From the NCBI GenBank assembly GCA_028705905.1, contig JAQWCP010000085.1, positions 1 to 6,740 on the forward strand: 6,740 bases of DNA, written 5' to 3'. The notes under the pieces are model-generated. The model did not search any database, was not told the origin of the DNA, and saw nothing but the letters and a program-made list of their open reading frames with translations. Position numbers and translations under genes: made by a program. Position 1 is the stretch's first letter. Each line of letters starts with the position of its first letter. Origin of the DNA: Oscillospiraceae bacterium (GTDB lineage: Bacteria > Bacillota > Clostridia > Oscillospirales > Oscillospiraceae). Positions 1 to 5,471 of the stretch are shown here, piece by piece.

Positions 1-536
1 ACACGGTCGTCAATGGCTTTGGATTGAAAATACCCATCTCCAAATATTGTTTGTTCCGGATCAAATGCCACATATTCTCCCAAAGAGACGTTCTTTTCGG
101 CCTCTGTTCTCGTTTGCACGCCAATATCAATATATAAATCTTCCACCTTTGGAATTTGTTTTTCTTCTTCCCTGCCAACTAGGTGATGAGGTTTTAATCC
201 ACTGATTCCCGGAATGCGGTTTGGGCCAACAAAGACCCGCTTTCCCAGGACCACCCTGCGATCAACACCGCCAACAAATGCAAATTTGAGGTATCCTTCT
301 TCCGTTATAAGTCGAACCATCATGCCCACTTCATCCATATGCGCAGACAGCAATACCTTTCTTCCACAGGGGCGCGCTCCTTTTTTTGTTACAATCAGGT
401 TTCCCATGGCATCCACGCGAACCTGATCTGCATATGGCGTCACTTGCCTGATCAGATAGTCCCGCACTTCATCTTCAAAACTGGAAACCCCGTTAAGCGC
501 GCATAATATTTTCAATTGCTCTAGCATTGTATTCAT
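1..536 (-). CDS. M42 family metallopeptidase (glutamyl aminopeptidase/'endoglucanase M' type), C-terminus cut by window edge
   Basis: This is the downstream M42 gene of the minus-strand operon; 178 codons plus two bases are visible and the rest lies beyond position 1. M42 enzymes are cytoplasmic dinuclear-metal aminopeptidases, usually forming large TET dodecamers that trim peptides. Seen here: the N-terminal segment around GVSSFE (residues 16-21), the first metal-ligand motif SAHMDEVG (His66, Asp68), the GGVD turn (89-92), and KAIDDR (173-178), which carries the bridging aspartate. The catalytic EE pair and last histidine would be in the missing part. The ATG is chosen because AGGAGG (544-549) sits 7 nt upstream and the ATG overlaps the previous gene's stop by 4 bp (ATGA), suggesting translational coupling. 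It is clearly diverged from its upstream M42 neighbour, so this is not a recent duplication. The substrate cannot be told; old database names such as cellulase or endoglucanase for this family are misleading. Confidence 0.93.
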   Translation of the reverse strand, partial: MNTMLEQLKILCALNGVSSFEDEVRDYLIRQVTPYADQVRVDAMGNLIVTKKGARPCGRKVLLSAHMDEVGMMVRLITEEGYLKFAFVGGVDRRVVLGKRVFVGPNRIPGISGLKPHHLVGREEEKQIPKVEDLYIDIGVQTRTEAEKNVSLGEYVAFDPEQTIFGDGYFQSKAIDDR

Positions 537-1585
537 TGGGTTTCCTCCTCAAATGACCGGATGAATGCTGCGATCAAGGCCGAGACTGCTTCCAGATCAG
601 AAAGGGCCAATACTTCCACCGGGGTATGCATGTTTTTGATCGGTAAGCTCACCACCATAGTGGCGATGCCTTCCCGCACGATTTGCATGGCCCAGCCGTT
701 GGTGCCCGAGCTTCCCTCCATCACTTCAATCTGATAGGGAATCTTTTCTTCTTGTGCCAGCCCAATCATGCGCTGAGACATCCATCGGGTCATATTTGGC
801 CCAACGCCAATGGCTGCACCGCTTCCCAGCTGAAACGTTTTCTCCTTCGGCGTATCCGGCGATTGTCCAAATGTGACATCCACCGCCACACAGCAGTCAG
901 GGCAAATGGCATATGCACCATTCCCCGCACCCAGGCCGCCCACTTCTTCCTGGGTGCTTCCCATCACATAAAGATCCACCGGCAGTGGCTCCTGCTGCAG
1001 CCGTTCCAGCGCACACAGAAGCGCTACGAATCCGGCGCGGTCATCCAACGCTTTGCCACAAAAATTTCTCTCGCCAAGAGAGAAACAATCACTTCGAAAT
1101 ACCGCCGGCGTTCCAAGGGGAATCCGCTCTTTCGCCTGCTCTGCTGACAGCCCCACGTCAATCAGCAATTTCTCAATCGCTGGTGTCTGGTCAAATGCTT
1201 CTTTGTCCTGGATATGAGGCGGCAAGCAGGTGATTACCCCAAACAAAGGTGGATCTGTCAAAAGCGTCACTTCCCGATCTGCTAGAATCCGCACATCCAC
1301 TCCGCCAATGGTTTGGAAGCGCAGGAAGCCGCCATCAATCCCGGTAACAATGAGCCCGACTTCGTCCAAATGCGCATCCAGCAAGACTCGTTTTGCATGG
1401 GCCTTTCCACACCGCCGCACACCGATGAGATTTCCCGCCCTATCAATCCATGTCTCATCTACAAGCGGTTTGAGAAGCTGGGAAGCGCATTGAATAGCCT
1501 GGGTTTCAAAACCAGACGGTCCATTCGCCTGGCAAATCTGGTTCAAAGCTGCTCGAACATCCATTCTCTCACACTCACAATTCAT
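533..1585 (-). CDS. M42 family metallopeptidase (complete, second paralogue)
   Basis: This is a 350-residue cytoplasmic M42 aminopeptidase, about the usual family length. Visible motifs in order: GPSGFE (22-27), DAHLDEVG with metal ligands His72 and Asp74, the GGVD turn (94-97), KALDDR (178-183) with the bridging aspartate, TQEEVGG (211-217) with the catalytic Glu213 and ligand Glu214, VDVTFG with Asp236, and MHTPVEV with the final ligand His330. All expected metal ligands and the catalytic base are therefore present. Two usually conserved places differ: the common GTDA segment reads GTNG (304-307), and the common RYMHS reads KNMHT (327-331). The start is uncertain. The first ATG overlaps the end of murD by 11 bp, while an in-frame ATG seven codons later (1564-1562) gives the N-terminus MDVRAALNQ, which fits the family better; neither has a strong ribosome binding site. 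Expression probably depends on translation of murD. The substrate is unknown. Confidence 0.95.
   Translation of the reverse strand: MNCECERMDVRAALNQICQANGPSGFETQAIQCASQLLKPLVDETWIDRAGNLIGVRRCGKAHAKRVLLDAHLDEVGLIVTGIDGGFLRFQTIGGVDVRILADREVTLLTDPPLFGVITCLPPHIQDKEAFDQTPAIEKLLIDVGLSAEQAKERIPLGTPAVFRSDCFSLGERNFCGKALDDRAGFVALLCALERLQQEPLPVDLYVMGSTQEEVGGLGAGNGAYAICPDCCVAVDVTFGQSPDTPKEKTFQLGSGAAIGVGPNMTRWMSQRMIGLAQEEKIPYQIEVMEGSSGTNGWAMQIVREGIATMVVSLPIKNMHTPVEVLALSDLEAVSALIAAFIRSFEEETQ
544..549 (-). promoter_or_regulatory. Ribosome binding site of the downstream M42 gene
   Basis: A perfect AGGAGG on the minus strand lies 7 nt before the ATG at 536-534. It is embedded in the last codons of the upstream M42 gene, where it encodes part of the terminal Glu-Glu-Glu run. 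It decides the start of the downstream gene. Confidence 0.85.
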
Positions 1586-2960
1586 AAATCATTTTCTTAA
1601 ATGTGGCGCCCCGCTCTGCAAAGTTTTTAAATTGGTCGAATGCCGCACAGGCTGGAGAAAGCAGCACCACATCGCCTTCTTTCGCCGCAGCCTCTGCTGC
1701 GTAGACCGCTGCCTCAAAGTTGTGGCATTCTATGATCTCCGGAGTGCCTTTTTGATACCCTGGCGCCTGCTCCACAGCAGCACGGATCTTGGGGGCCGTG
1801 GCACCATTAAGCACCAGCACCTTGGCATGGGTAACGATTTCTTCCCCCAATTCGTCAAATGGCAGGTGCTTGTCATATCCCCCTGCAATCAAAATCACTT
1901 TATCCGGGAAGGAATGCAAGCCTGCAATGGTCCGCGTCGGGCTGGTGCCAATGGAATCGTTATAAAAAGACACTCCGTTCCGGCGACGAACCAACTCAAT
2001 GCGGTGCTCTACTCCTTTGAATGTGGCAGCAAACTCCTGAATCACCGGGTCCGGAACAAGACCTTCCACCGCGGCAATAGCTGCCATATAATTTTCAATA
2101 TTATGCACACCTGGAAGCAAAATACGCGATGTTTGTAATATACCTCTGGTTTCGTCCCCTTTTCGCATGGAAATCACATCGCCATCCAAAAAAACGCCTT
2201 CTTTCGGCGCCTGCTGCCGGCCGAAAAATACAACACTCCCTTTTGCCTTTTGTTCAAAAGAACGGGTGATATCATTATCATAATTTAAGACAACCGTTCC
2301 ACTTCTTCCCTGATGAAGAAAAATGTTTTCTTTCGCTGCAATATATTCTTCCATGGAACGATGCACATCCAAATGATTTGGAGCCAAATTCGTGATCACT
2401 GCAATGTCCGGGCTAGTTTTCATACTCATCAGCTGGAAAGAGGAAAGCTCCAGAACCACCCGGTCTTCCGGAAGCATATCACTCGCCTGGGACAGAAGCG
2501 GCTTTCCAATATTGCCACCCAGATAAGTGGTAATTCCCGCTTTCTCCAAAAGCTTTGCAATGATCGTCGCCGTCGTCGTTTTCCCATCGCTGCCCGTTAC
2601 GGCAATAATAGGACAAGGACAAACATCAAAAAATATCTCCATTTCCGACGTGATGACGCTGCCCTTGGCAGACGCTTTCAAAAGCGCCGGGTGGTCTGGC
2701 CGCATGCCGGGTGTGCGGAAAATAACCTCCTGATGCAGATCCTGCAAATAATCTTCTCCTAGCTGCAATACGGCGCCCAAGCTTTCCAGTTCTCCTGCCA
2801 AGTCTCCAAATTGTATGCGATCATGTTGATCACATGCCGTCACAGGGATGCCTGCGCGCAACAGCATGCGAATAAGTGGTGTGTTGCTTACCCCAATTCC
2901 AATCACTGCGACCCGCTTTCCTTTAAGGGACGCTAAGAATTCTTTTACGGTGGAGCGCAT
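1575..2960 (-). CDS. murD: UDP-N-acetylmuramoyl-L-alanine--D-glutamate ligase
   Basis: MurD adds D-glutamate to UDP-MurNAc-L-Ala in the cytoplasmic stage of peptidoglycan synthesis, using ATP. The 461-residue length fits the family. Seen: an N-terminal Rossmann-like UDP-binding part (KRVAVIGIGVSNTPLI, about 15-30), the Mur-ligase P-loop GSDGKTTT (123-130), ELSSFQL (181-187), NLAPNHLDVH (191-200), and YIAAK, whose Lys210 corresponds to the carbamylated lysine of Mur ligases. The C-terminal domain starts near GVEHRIELV (326-334) and carries NDSIGTSPTRT (344-354), AGGYDKHLPF (359-368) and SPACAAFDQFKNFAERG (445-461 region). In Escherichia coli and Bacillus MurD the NDS segment reads SKATN; the S-I-G-T-S-P-T-R version resembles, from memory, a clostridial MurD subgroup. 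The start is fixed by AGGAGG 7 nt upstream. It is the first gene of an operon with two M42 peptidases, not part of a large dcw cluster as far as the window shows. Confidence 0.97.
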   Translation of the reverse strand: MRSTVKEFLASLKGKRVAVIGIGVSNTPLIRMLLRAGIPVTACDQHDRIQFGDLAGELESLGAVLQLGEDYLQDLHQEVIFRTPGMRPDHPALLKASAKGSVITSEMEIFFDVCPCPIIAVTGSDGKTTTATIIAKLLEKAGITTYLGGNIGKPLLSQASDMLPEDRVVLELSSFQLMSMKTSPDIAVITNLAPNHLDVHRSMEEYIAAKENIFLHQGRSGTVVLNYDNDITRSFEQKAKGSVVFFGRQQAPKEGVFLDGDVISMRKGDETRGILQTSRILLPGVHNIENYMAAIAAVEGLVPDPVIQEFAATFKGVEHRIELVRRRNGVSFYNDSIGTSPTRTIAGLHSFPDKVILIAGGYDKHLPFDELGEEIVTHAKVLVLNGATAPKIRAAVEQAPGYQKGTPEIIECHNFEAAVYAAEAAAKEGDVVLLSPACAAFDQFKNFAERGATFKKMIYEL

Positions 2961-2967
2961 CGTTTCT

Positions 2968-2973
2968 TCCTCC
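2968..2973 (-). promoter_or_regulatory. Ribosome binding site of murD
   Basis: The minus strand reads AAGGAGGAAGAAACG directly before the ATG, giving an AGGAGG core about 7 nt upstream of the start codon. This strong site supports the chosen murD start. Confidence 0.85.
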
Positions 2974-3037
2974 TTCTGTTTCTTATCACCTTTCGGGAGC
3001 CACTACGGATTGCGTCAACCGGCGCTCCTTCCGTTCA

Positions 3038-3066
3038 ATTATAGAACATTCTTATGGAAATTTCAA
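3038..3066 (-). promoter_or_regulatory. Predicted sigma-A-type promoter of the murD-M42-M42 operon
   Basis: On the minus strand TTGAAA (3066-3061) and a perfect TATAAT (3043-3038) are separated by exactly 17 bp. Transcription would start near 3031, leaving a murD leader of about 70 nt. The -35 box overlaps a 10-bp perfect palindrome, TTCAATTGAA (3062-3071). The promoter faces away from the rnpB promoter, with 32 bp between the two -35 boxes. Predicted from sequence only. Confidence 0.75.
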
Positions 3067-3098
3067 TTGAATTTGCACCATGATCCATTACTTTCCCG

Positions 3099-3127
3099 TT
3101 GACAACCGTACCAATTTGACTTAGAAT
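3099..3127 (+). promoter_or_regulatory. Predicted sigma-A-type promoter of rnpB
   Basis: A consensus TTGACA (3099-3104) is followed after 17 bp by TAGAAT (3122-3127). Transcription would start near 3134, some 36 nt before the first base of the RNase P helix P1, so the precursor would need 5' trimming. The near-consensus hexamers and ideal spacing fit a strongly expressed stable RNA. Confidence 0.75.
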
Positions 3128-3169
3128 AGAGTGATCTGCCAGCAAAGAACACTTTGTTTTTTGGTGGCC

Positions 3170-3539
3170 GTGATTGTGAGTAAGCTGGACAGTCGCGCAA
3201 ACAAGCCGAAAGGCTGTTTGTGAGGAAAGTCCGGGCTCCATAGGGTAAAGATAACGGGTAACGCCCGCCGAAGGCGACTTTAGGAAAAGTGCAACAGAGA
3301 TATACCGCCACACAAGTTGTGGTAAGGGTGGAAAGGCGAGGTAAGAGCTCACCGGCCGACTGGGAACTGTTCGGTCCTGTAAACTCTATCTGGAGCAACA
3401 CCGTGGAGGGGGTGGCGTCGAGCGCCAAAGCCGACCCGGCTTCCCCGAGGAGGTGGCTGGAGCGTGTTGGCAACAACACGCCAAGATAGATGACTGTCTT
3501 AAAAGACAGAACCCGGCTTATAGGCTTACTCACAATCAC
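3170..3539 (+). ncRNA. rnpB: RNase P RNA (bacterial type A), catalytic subunit of RNase P
   Basis: This RNA, with the RnpA protein, removes 5' leaders from precursor tRNAs. The ends are set by helix P1: GTGATTGTGAGTAAGC (3170-3185) pairs perfectly over 16 bp with its complement at 3524-3539. Conserved core elements seen in order: GACAGTCGC after P1, the P4 5' strand region GAGGAAAGTCCGGGCTCC (about 3220-3237), GGTAACGCC, AAAGTGCAACAGAGA, GGTAAGAGCTCACCGG, GTAAACTC and GGAGCAACACC. Near the 3' end come AGATAGATGACTG and ACAGAACCCGGCTTATAGG (about 3507-3525), the P4 3' strand. A perfect 8-bp hairpin with a GCAA tetraloop (3462-3481) just before AGATAGATGA is P18, whose GNRA loop is known to dock on P8 in type A RNAs. 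The about 370-nt size and these landmarks indicate type A rather than the Bacillus type B. Mature ends may differ by a few bases. Protein-like reading frames within this stretch are spurious. Confidence 0.97.
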
Positions 3540-3544
3540 AATGT

Positions 3545-3578
3545 TTGAGGCGCTCTGCGAGCGCCTCAATTTCTATTA
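3545..3578 (+). terminator. Rho-independent terminator of rnpB
   Basis: TTGAGGCGCT (3545-3554) and AGCGCCTCAA (3560-3569) form a perfect 10-bp stem with a CTGCG loop, whose C and G could add an eleventh pair. It is followed by TTTCTATT, a broken T-tract. It lies only 5 nt after the 3' end of RNase P helix P1, so it is well placed to end rnpB. The interrupted T-tract suggests termination may not be complete. Confidence 0.8.
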
Positions 3579-3604
3579 TGCCTCTTTGCAAAAGCCGCTT
3601 CTGA

Positions 3605-3630
3605 TACAGATATCTGTTTTTTTATTTTTT
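3605..3630 (+). terminator. Possible weak second terminator or T-rich spacer between rnpB and the trp promoter
   Basis: The palindrome ACAGATATCTGT (3606-3617 area) is followed by a run of T interrupted by one A. The hairpin would have only four stable pairs around ATAT, so it is weak. It could catch readthrough from rnpB or simply be an AT-rich region upstream of the trp -35 box. Low confidence. Confidence 0.3.
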
Positions 3631-3638
3631 GAAGCGGG

Positions 3639-3666
3639 TTGACAAATTCAAAATACATGGTACAAT
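3639..3666 (+). promoter_or_regulatory. Predicted promoter of the trp operon
   Basis: TTGACA (3639-3644) and TACAAT (3661-3666) are separated by 16 bp. TGG directly before the -10 box (3658-3660) forms an extended -10 element. Transcription would start near 3673, about 20 nt before stem I of the T-box. This gives the trp genes their own start, independent of rnpB. Confidence 0.75.
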
Positions 3667-3689
3667 GAACGAAAATTAACTCAAGAAAC

Positions 3690-3952
3690 CGTTGAAGCGG
3701 AGATAACGTCGGTTATGCTCTTACAGAGAGCCCGAGATGCTGAGAGTCGGGCAGAACACAGACCTTCAAATGGACCGCTGAGGGCGCAGTCAAAGGCGTA
3801 AAAGCTGAGTATTCTGCGACGTGCTGGTATACGTCAGTTACCGGGGATATGTTGGTATCCTGCTAAGTGCACGGATTCGTTTCCGTGAATCAAGGTGGCA
3901 CCGCGAGCGATGTAGCTCGTCCTTGACAGTTTTGTCAAGGGCGGGCTTTTTT
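3690..3952 (+). promoter_or_regulatory. Tryptophan-specific T-box riboswitch (tRNA-Trp-sensing leader)
   Basis: This leader RNA binds tRNA-Trp and lets transcription into trpE proceed only when the tRNA is uncharged. Stem I is closed by AGCGG (3696-3700) with CCGCT (3775-3779); the specifier loop holds TGG (3771-3773), the Trp codon, followed by A. The distal hairpin GCCCGA/TCGGGC (3730-3735, 3747-3752) carries the conserved GATGCTGAGAG loop. Stem III is CACGGA/TCCGTG (3870-3875, 3882-3887). The T-box sequence AAGGTGGCACCGCGAG (3892-3907) supplies the antiterminator: AAGG pairs with CCTT (3921-3924) and GCGAGC with GCTCGT (3903-3908, 3915-3920), leaving the standard seven-base bulge TGGCACC. 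TGGC is complementary to a GCCA acceptor end, matching the G discriminator of bacterial tRNA-Trp. Specifier, bulge and downstream gene thus agree. Confidence 0.96.
3915..3952 (+). terminator. Regulated intrinsic terminator of the T-box
   Basis: GCTCGTCCTTGAC (3915-3927) pairs over 13 bp, with two G-T pairs, to GTCAAGGGCGGGC (3934-3946) around an AGTTTT loop. Six T follow (3947-3952). Its 5' strand shares bases 3915-3924 with the antiterminator, so the two structures exclude one another. Confidence 0.93.
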
Positions 3953-3995
3953 GTTTGTCTTTGACAGAAAGATAAATAGAAAGGTGTGATCATCC

Positions 3996-5471
3996 ATGAT
4001 TCAGCCCACCCTGGAACAAGTAAAGGAATTTGCATCTTCCGGACTGTATCAGCGCATTCCGGTCAGCTGCGAATTATATTCCGACTATACAACACCGATT
4101 GAGGTGTTGCGTAAATTGCAGTATGTGAGTAAACATTGTTACCTGCTGGAATCTGCCGAAGCCGACCAAACATGGGGCCGCTATACGTTTCTGGGATATG
4201 ACCCACGTATGGAGATCACCTGTACCGACGGAACAACAACCATCCGGGCGGGAAGCAAATTTGAAATGAAAACAGATCATCCCGGCGACGTGCTCCGCCA
4301 AATTCTGGCGGAAAATAAAAGCCCGAGAATCACTTCTCTTCCCCCTTTTACCGGGGGGCTTGTGGGGTACTTCTCTTACGATTACATCAAATATGCGGAA
4401 CCAAAACTCTCGTTGGATGCGGAGGACGAAGAAGGCTTTCGAGATGTGGATCTGATGTTATTTGACAAGGTCATTGCATTTGACCACTACCGCCAAAAAA
4501 TCATCCTCATCATCAATATGCTTTGTAGTGAAGTGGAGACAGAATATCATCGGTCCATAATGGAGCTGCAAAATATGCGGGAGCTGATCTTACATGGAAC
4601 ACCAAAAAAACAGGAAAAAGGGCACCTGACTTCTCCCCTTCGTCCGCTGTTTGAACAAGAAGCATATTGCAACATGGTCCAAACAGCAAAACATCACATC
4701 AAAGAAGGGGACATTTTTCAAGTGGTTTTGTCCAACCGGCTGGAAGCAAAATTTGAGGGCAGTCTGCTGGACACATATCGTGTTCTACGCACCACAAACC
4801 CTTCCCCCTACATGTTTTACTTCTCCAGCGACGACATGGAAATTGCCGGCGCTTCTCCCGAAACCCTGGTCAAATTGGAAGACGGCGTGCTGCACACCTT
4901 CCCTTTGGCCGGCACGCGTCCCCGAGGAAAAACGGAGGAGGAAGACAAAGCACTGGAGATGGATCTTTTATCAGATGAGAAAGAACAGGCGGAACACAAT
5001 ATGCTGGTGGATTTGGGCCGGAACGACATCGGGAAAATCAGCCAATTTGGCAGCGTCCAGGTAGAACAGTATATGACAGTCGAACGATTTTCTCATGTGA
5101 TGCATCTGGGGTCTACTGTGCGGGGGAAAATCCGCCCCGACTGCGACGCGCTGAGTGCCATTGACGCAATTCTTCCGGCAGGCACCCTGTCCGGCGCACC
5201 GAAAATTCGGGCCTGTGAAATCATCAATTCTTTGGAGCGCAACAAACGCGGAATCTATGGCGGTGCCATTGGTTATCTCGACTTTTCCGGAAACTTGGAT
5301 ACCTGTATCGCCATTCGCATTGCATATCATAAAAACGGCAAGGTATTCATCCGGTCTGGCGCGGGGATTGTAGCTGACAGCGTGCCGGAGCGGGAATATG
5401 AAGAATGTATCAACAAAGCACAGGCGGTGGTCAAAGCGCTGTCCAAGGCACAGGAGGAGGATTTCCTATGA
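3996..5471 (+). CDS. trpE: Anthranilate synthase component I
   Basis: TrpE converts chorismate to anthranilate with ammonia supplied by TrpG, the first committed step of tryptophan synthesis in the cytoplasm. The 491-residue length is normal. The N-terminal domain holds LLES (50-53), the motif known to bind feedback-inhibiting tryptophan, and RYTFLGYDP (62-70). The chorismate-binding domain, from about residue 220, shows NPSPYMFYF (278-286), GASPE (295-299), LAGTRPRG (314-321), GRNDIGK (341-347), HLGS (380-383), GTLSGAPK (396-403), the metal-associated CEII (407-410) and IRSGAGIVADS (462-472). This combination fits TrpE better than PabB or salicylate and isochorismate enzymes. The ATG has AAGGTG (3981-3986) 9 nt upstream and starts 43 nt after the T-box terminator. 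Its stop overlaps the trpG start by 4 bp, suggesting coupled synthesis of the two subunits. Control is by the T-box and probably by tryptophan inhibition. Confidence 0.98.
   Translation: MIQPTLEQVKEFASSGLYQRIPVSCELYSDYTTPIEVLRKLQYVSKHCYLLESAEADQTWGRYTFLGYDPRMEITCTDGTTTIRAGSKFEMKTDHPGDVLRQILAENKSPRITSLPPFTGGLVGYFSYDYIKYAEPKLSLDAEDEEGFRDVDLMLFDKVIAFDHYRQKIILIINMLCSEVETEYHRSIMELQNMRELILHGTPKKQEKGHLTSPLRPLFEQEAYCNMVQTAKHHIKEGDIFQVVLSNRLEAKFEGSLLDTYRVLRTTNPSPYMFYFSSDDMEIAGASPETLVKLEDGVLHTFPLAGTRPRGKTEEEDKALEMDLLSDEKEQAEHNMLVDLGRNDIGKISQFGSVQVEQYMTVERFSHVMHLGSTVRGKIRPDCDALSAIDAILPAGTLSGAPKIRACEIINSLERNKRGIYGGAIGYLDFSGNLDTCIAIRIAYHKNGKVFIRSGAGIVADSVPEREYEECINKAQAVVKALSKAQEEDFL
5452..5460 (+). promoter_or_regulatory. 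Ribosome binding site of trpG
   Basis: AGGAGGAGG in the last codons of trpE lies 7 nt before the ATG at 5468. It settles the trpG start there rather than at the in-frame ATG at 5405, which would add 21 residues encoded by trpE sequence. Confidence 0.85.

Larger units (their letters stand above)
2961..3169. other. Divergent intergenic region between murD and rnpB
   Basis: This 209-bp stretch holds the murD ribosome binding site and leader, the two back-to-back promoters, a palindrome at 3062-3071, and the 5' leader of the rnpB transcript. I see no convincing protein gene. A 10-codon TTG-started ORF on the minus strand (3018-2986) is recorded only as a weak possibility. Confidence 0.8.

Noticed and set aside
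683..1147. Plus-strand reading frames opposite the M42 and murD genes (also around 1230-1600, 1632-2138 and 2313-2762)
   Set aside because: These are shadows of well-supported minus-strand genes whose motifs are complete. The shadow proteins show no domain features.
3063..3569. Minus-strand 168-codon reading frame, and a plus-strand 66-codon frame at 3289-3489, within the RNase P RNA gene
   Set aside because: They lie across a structured RNA with clear conserved elements on the plus strand. The translations have no recognisable domain and the starts lack convincing ribosome binding sites.
3961..3989. TTGACA at 3961-3966 as a second trp promoter downstream of the T-box
   Set aside because: No -10-like hexamer lies 16-18 bp downstream; the stretch there is the trpE ribosome binding site.
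3838..4035. Minus-strand 65-codon frame across the T-box terminator and trpE start
   Set aside because: It overlaps the T-box terminator hairpin and the trpE start, with no domain or ribosome binding site evidence.
4651..5064. Alternative frame inside trpE with 137 codons
   Set aside because: It is fully contained in trpE, whose motifs run unbroken through the stretch; the alternative protein is rich in Trp, Cys and Lys and looks like out-of-frame coding sequence.
5405..5467. Longer trpG start at 5405
   Set aside because: It would add 21 residues encoded by the trpE end. The ATG at 5468 has an ideal ribosome binding site and gives the standard N-terminus MILLIDNYDSF.
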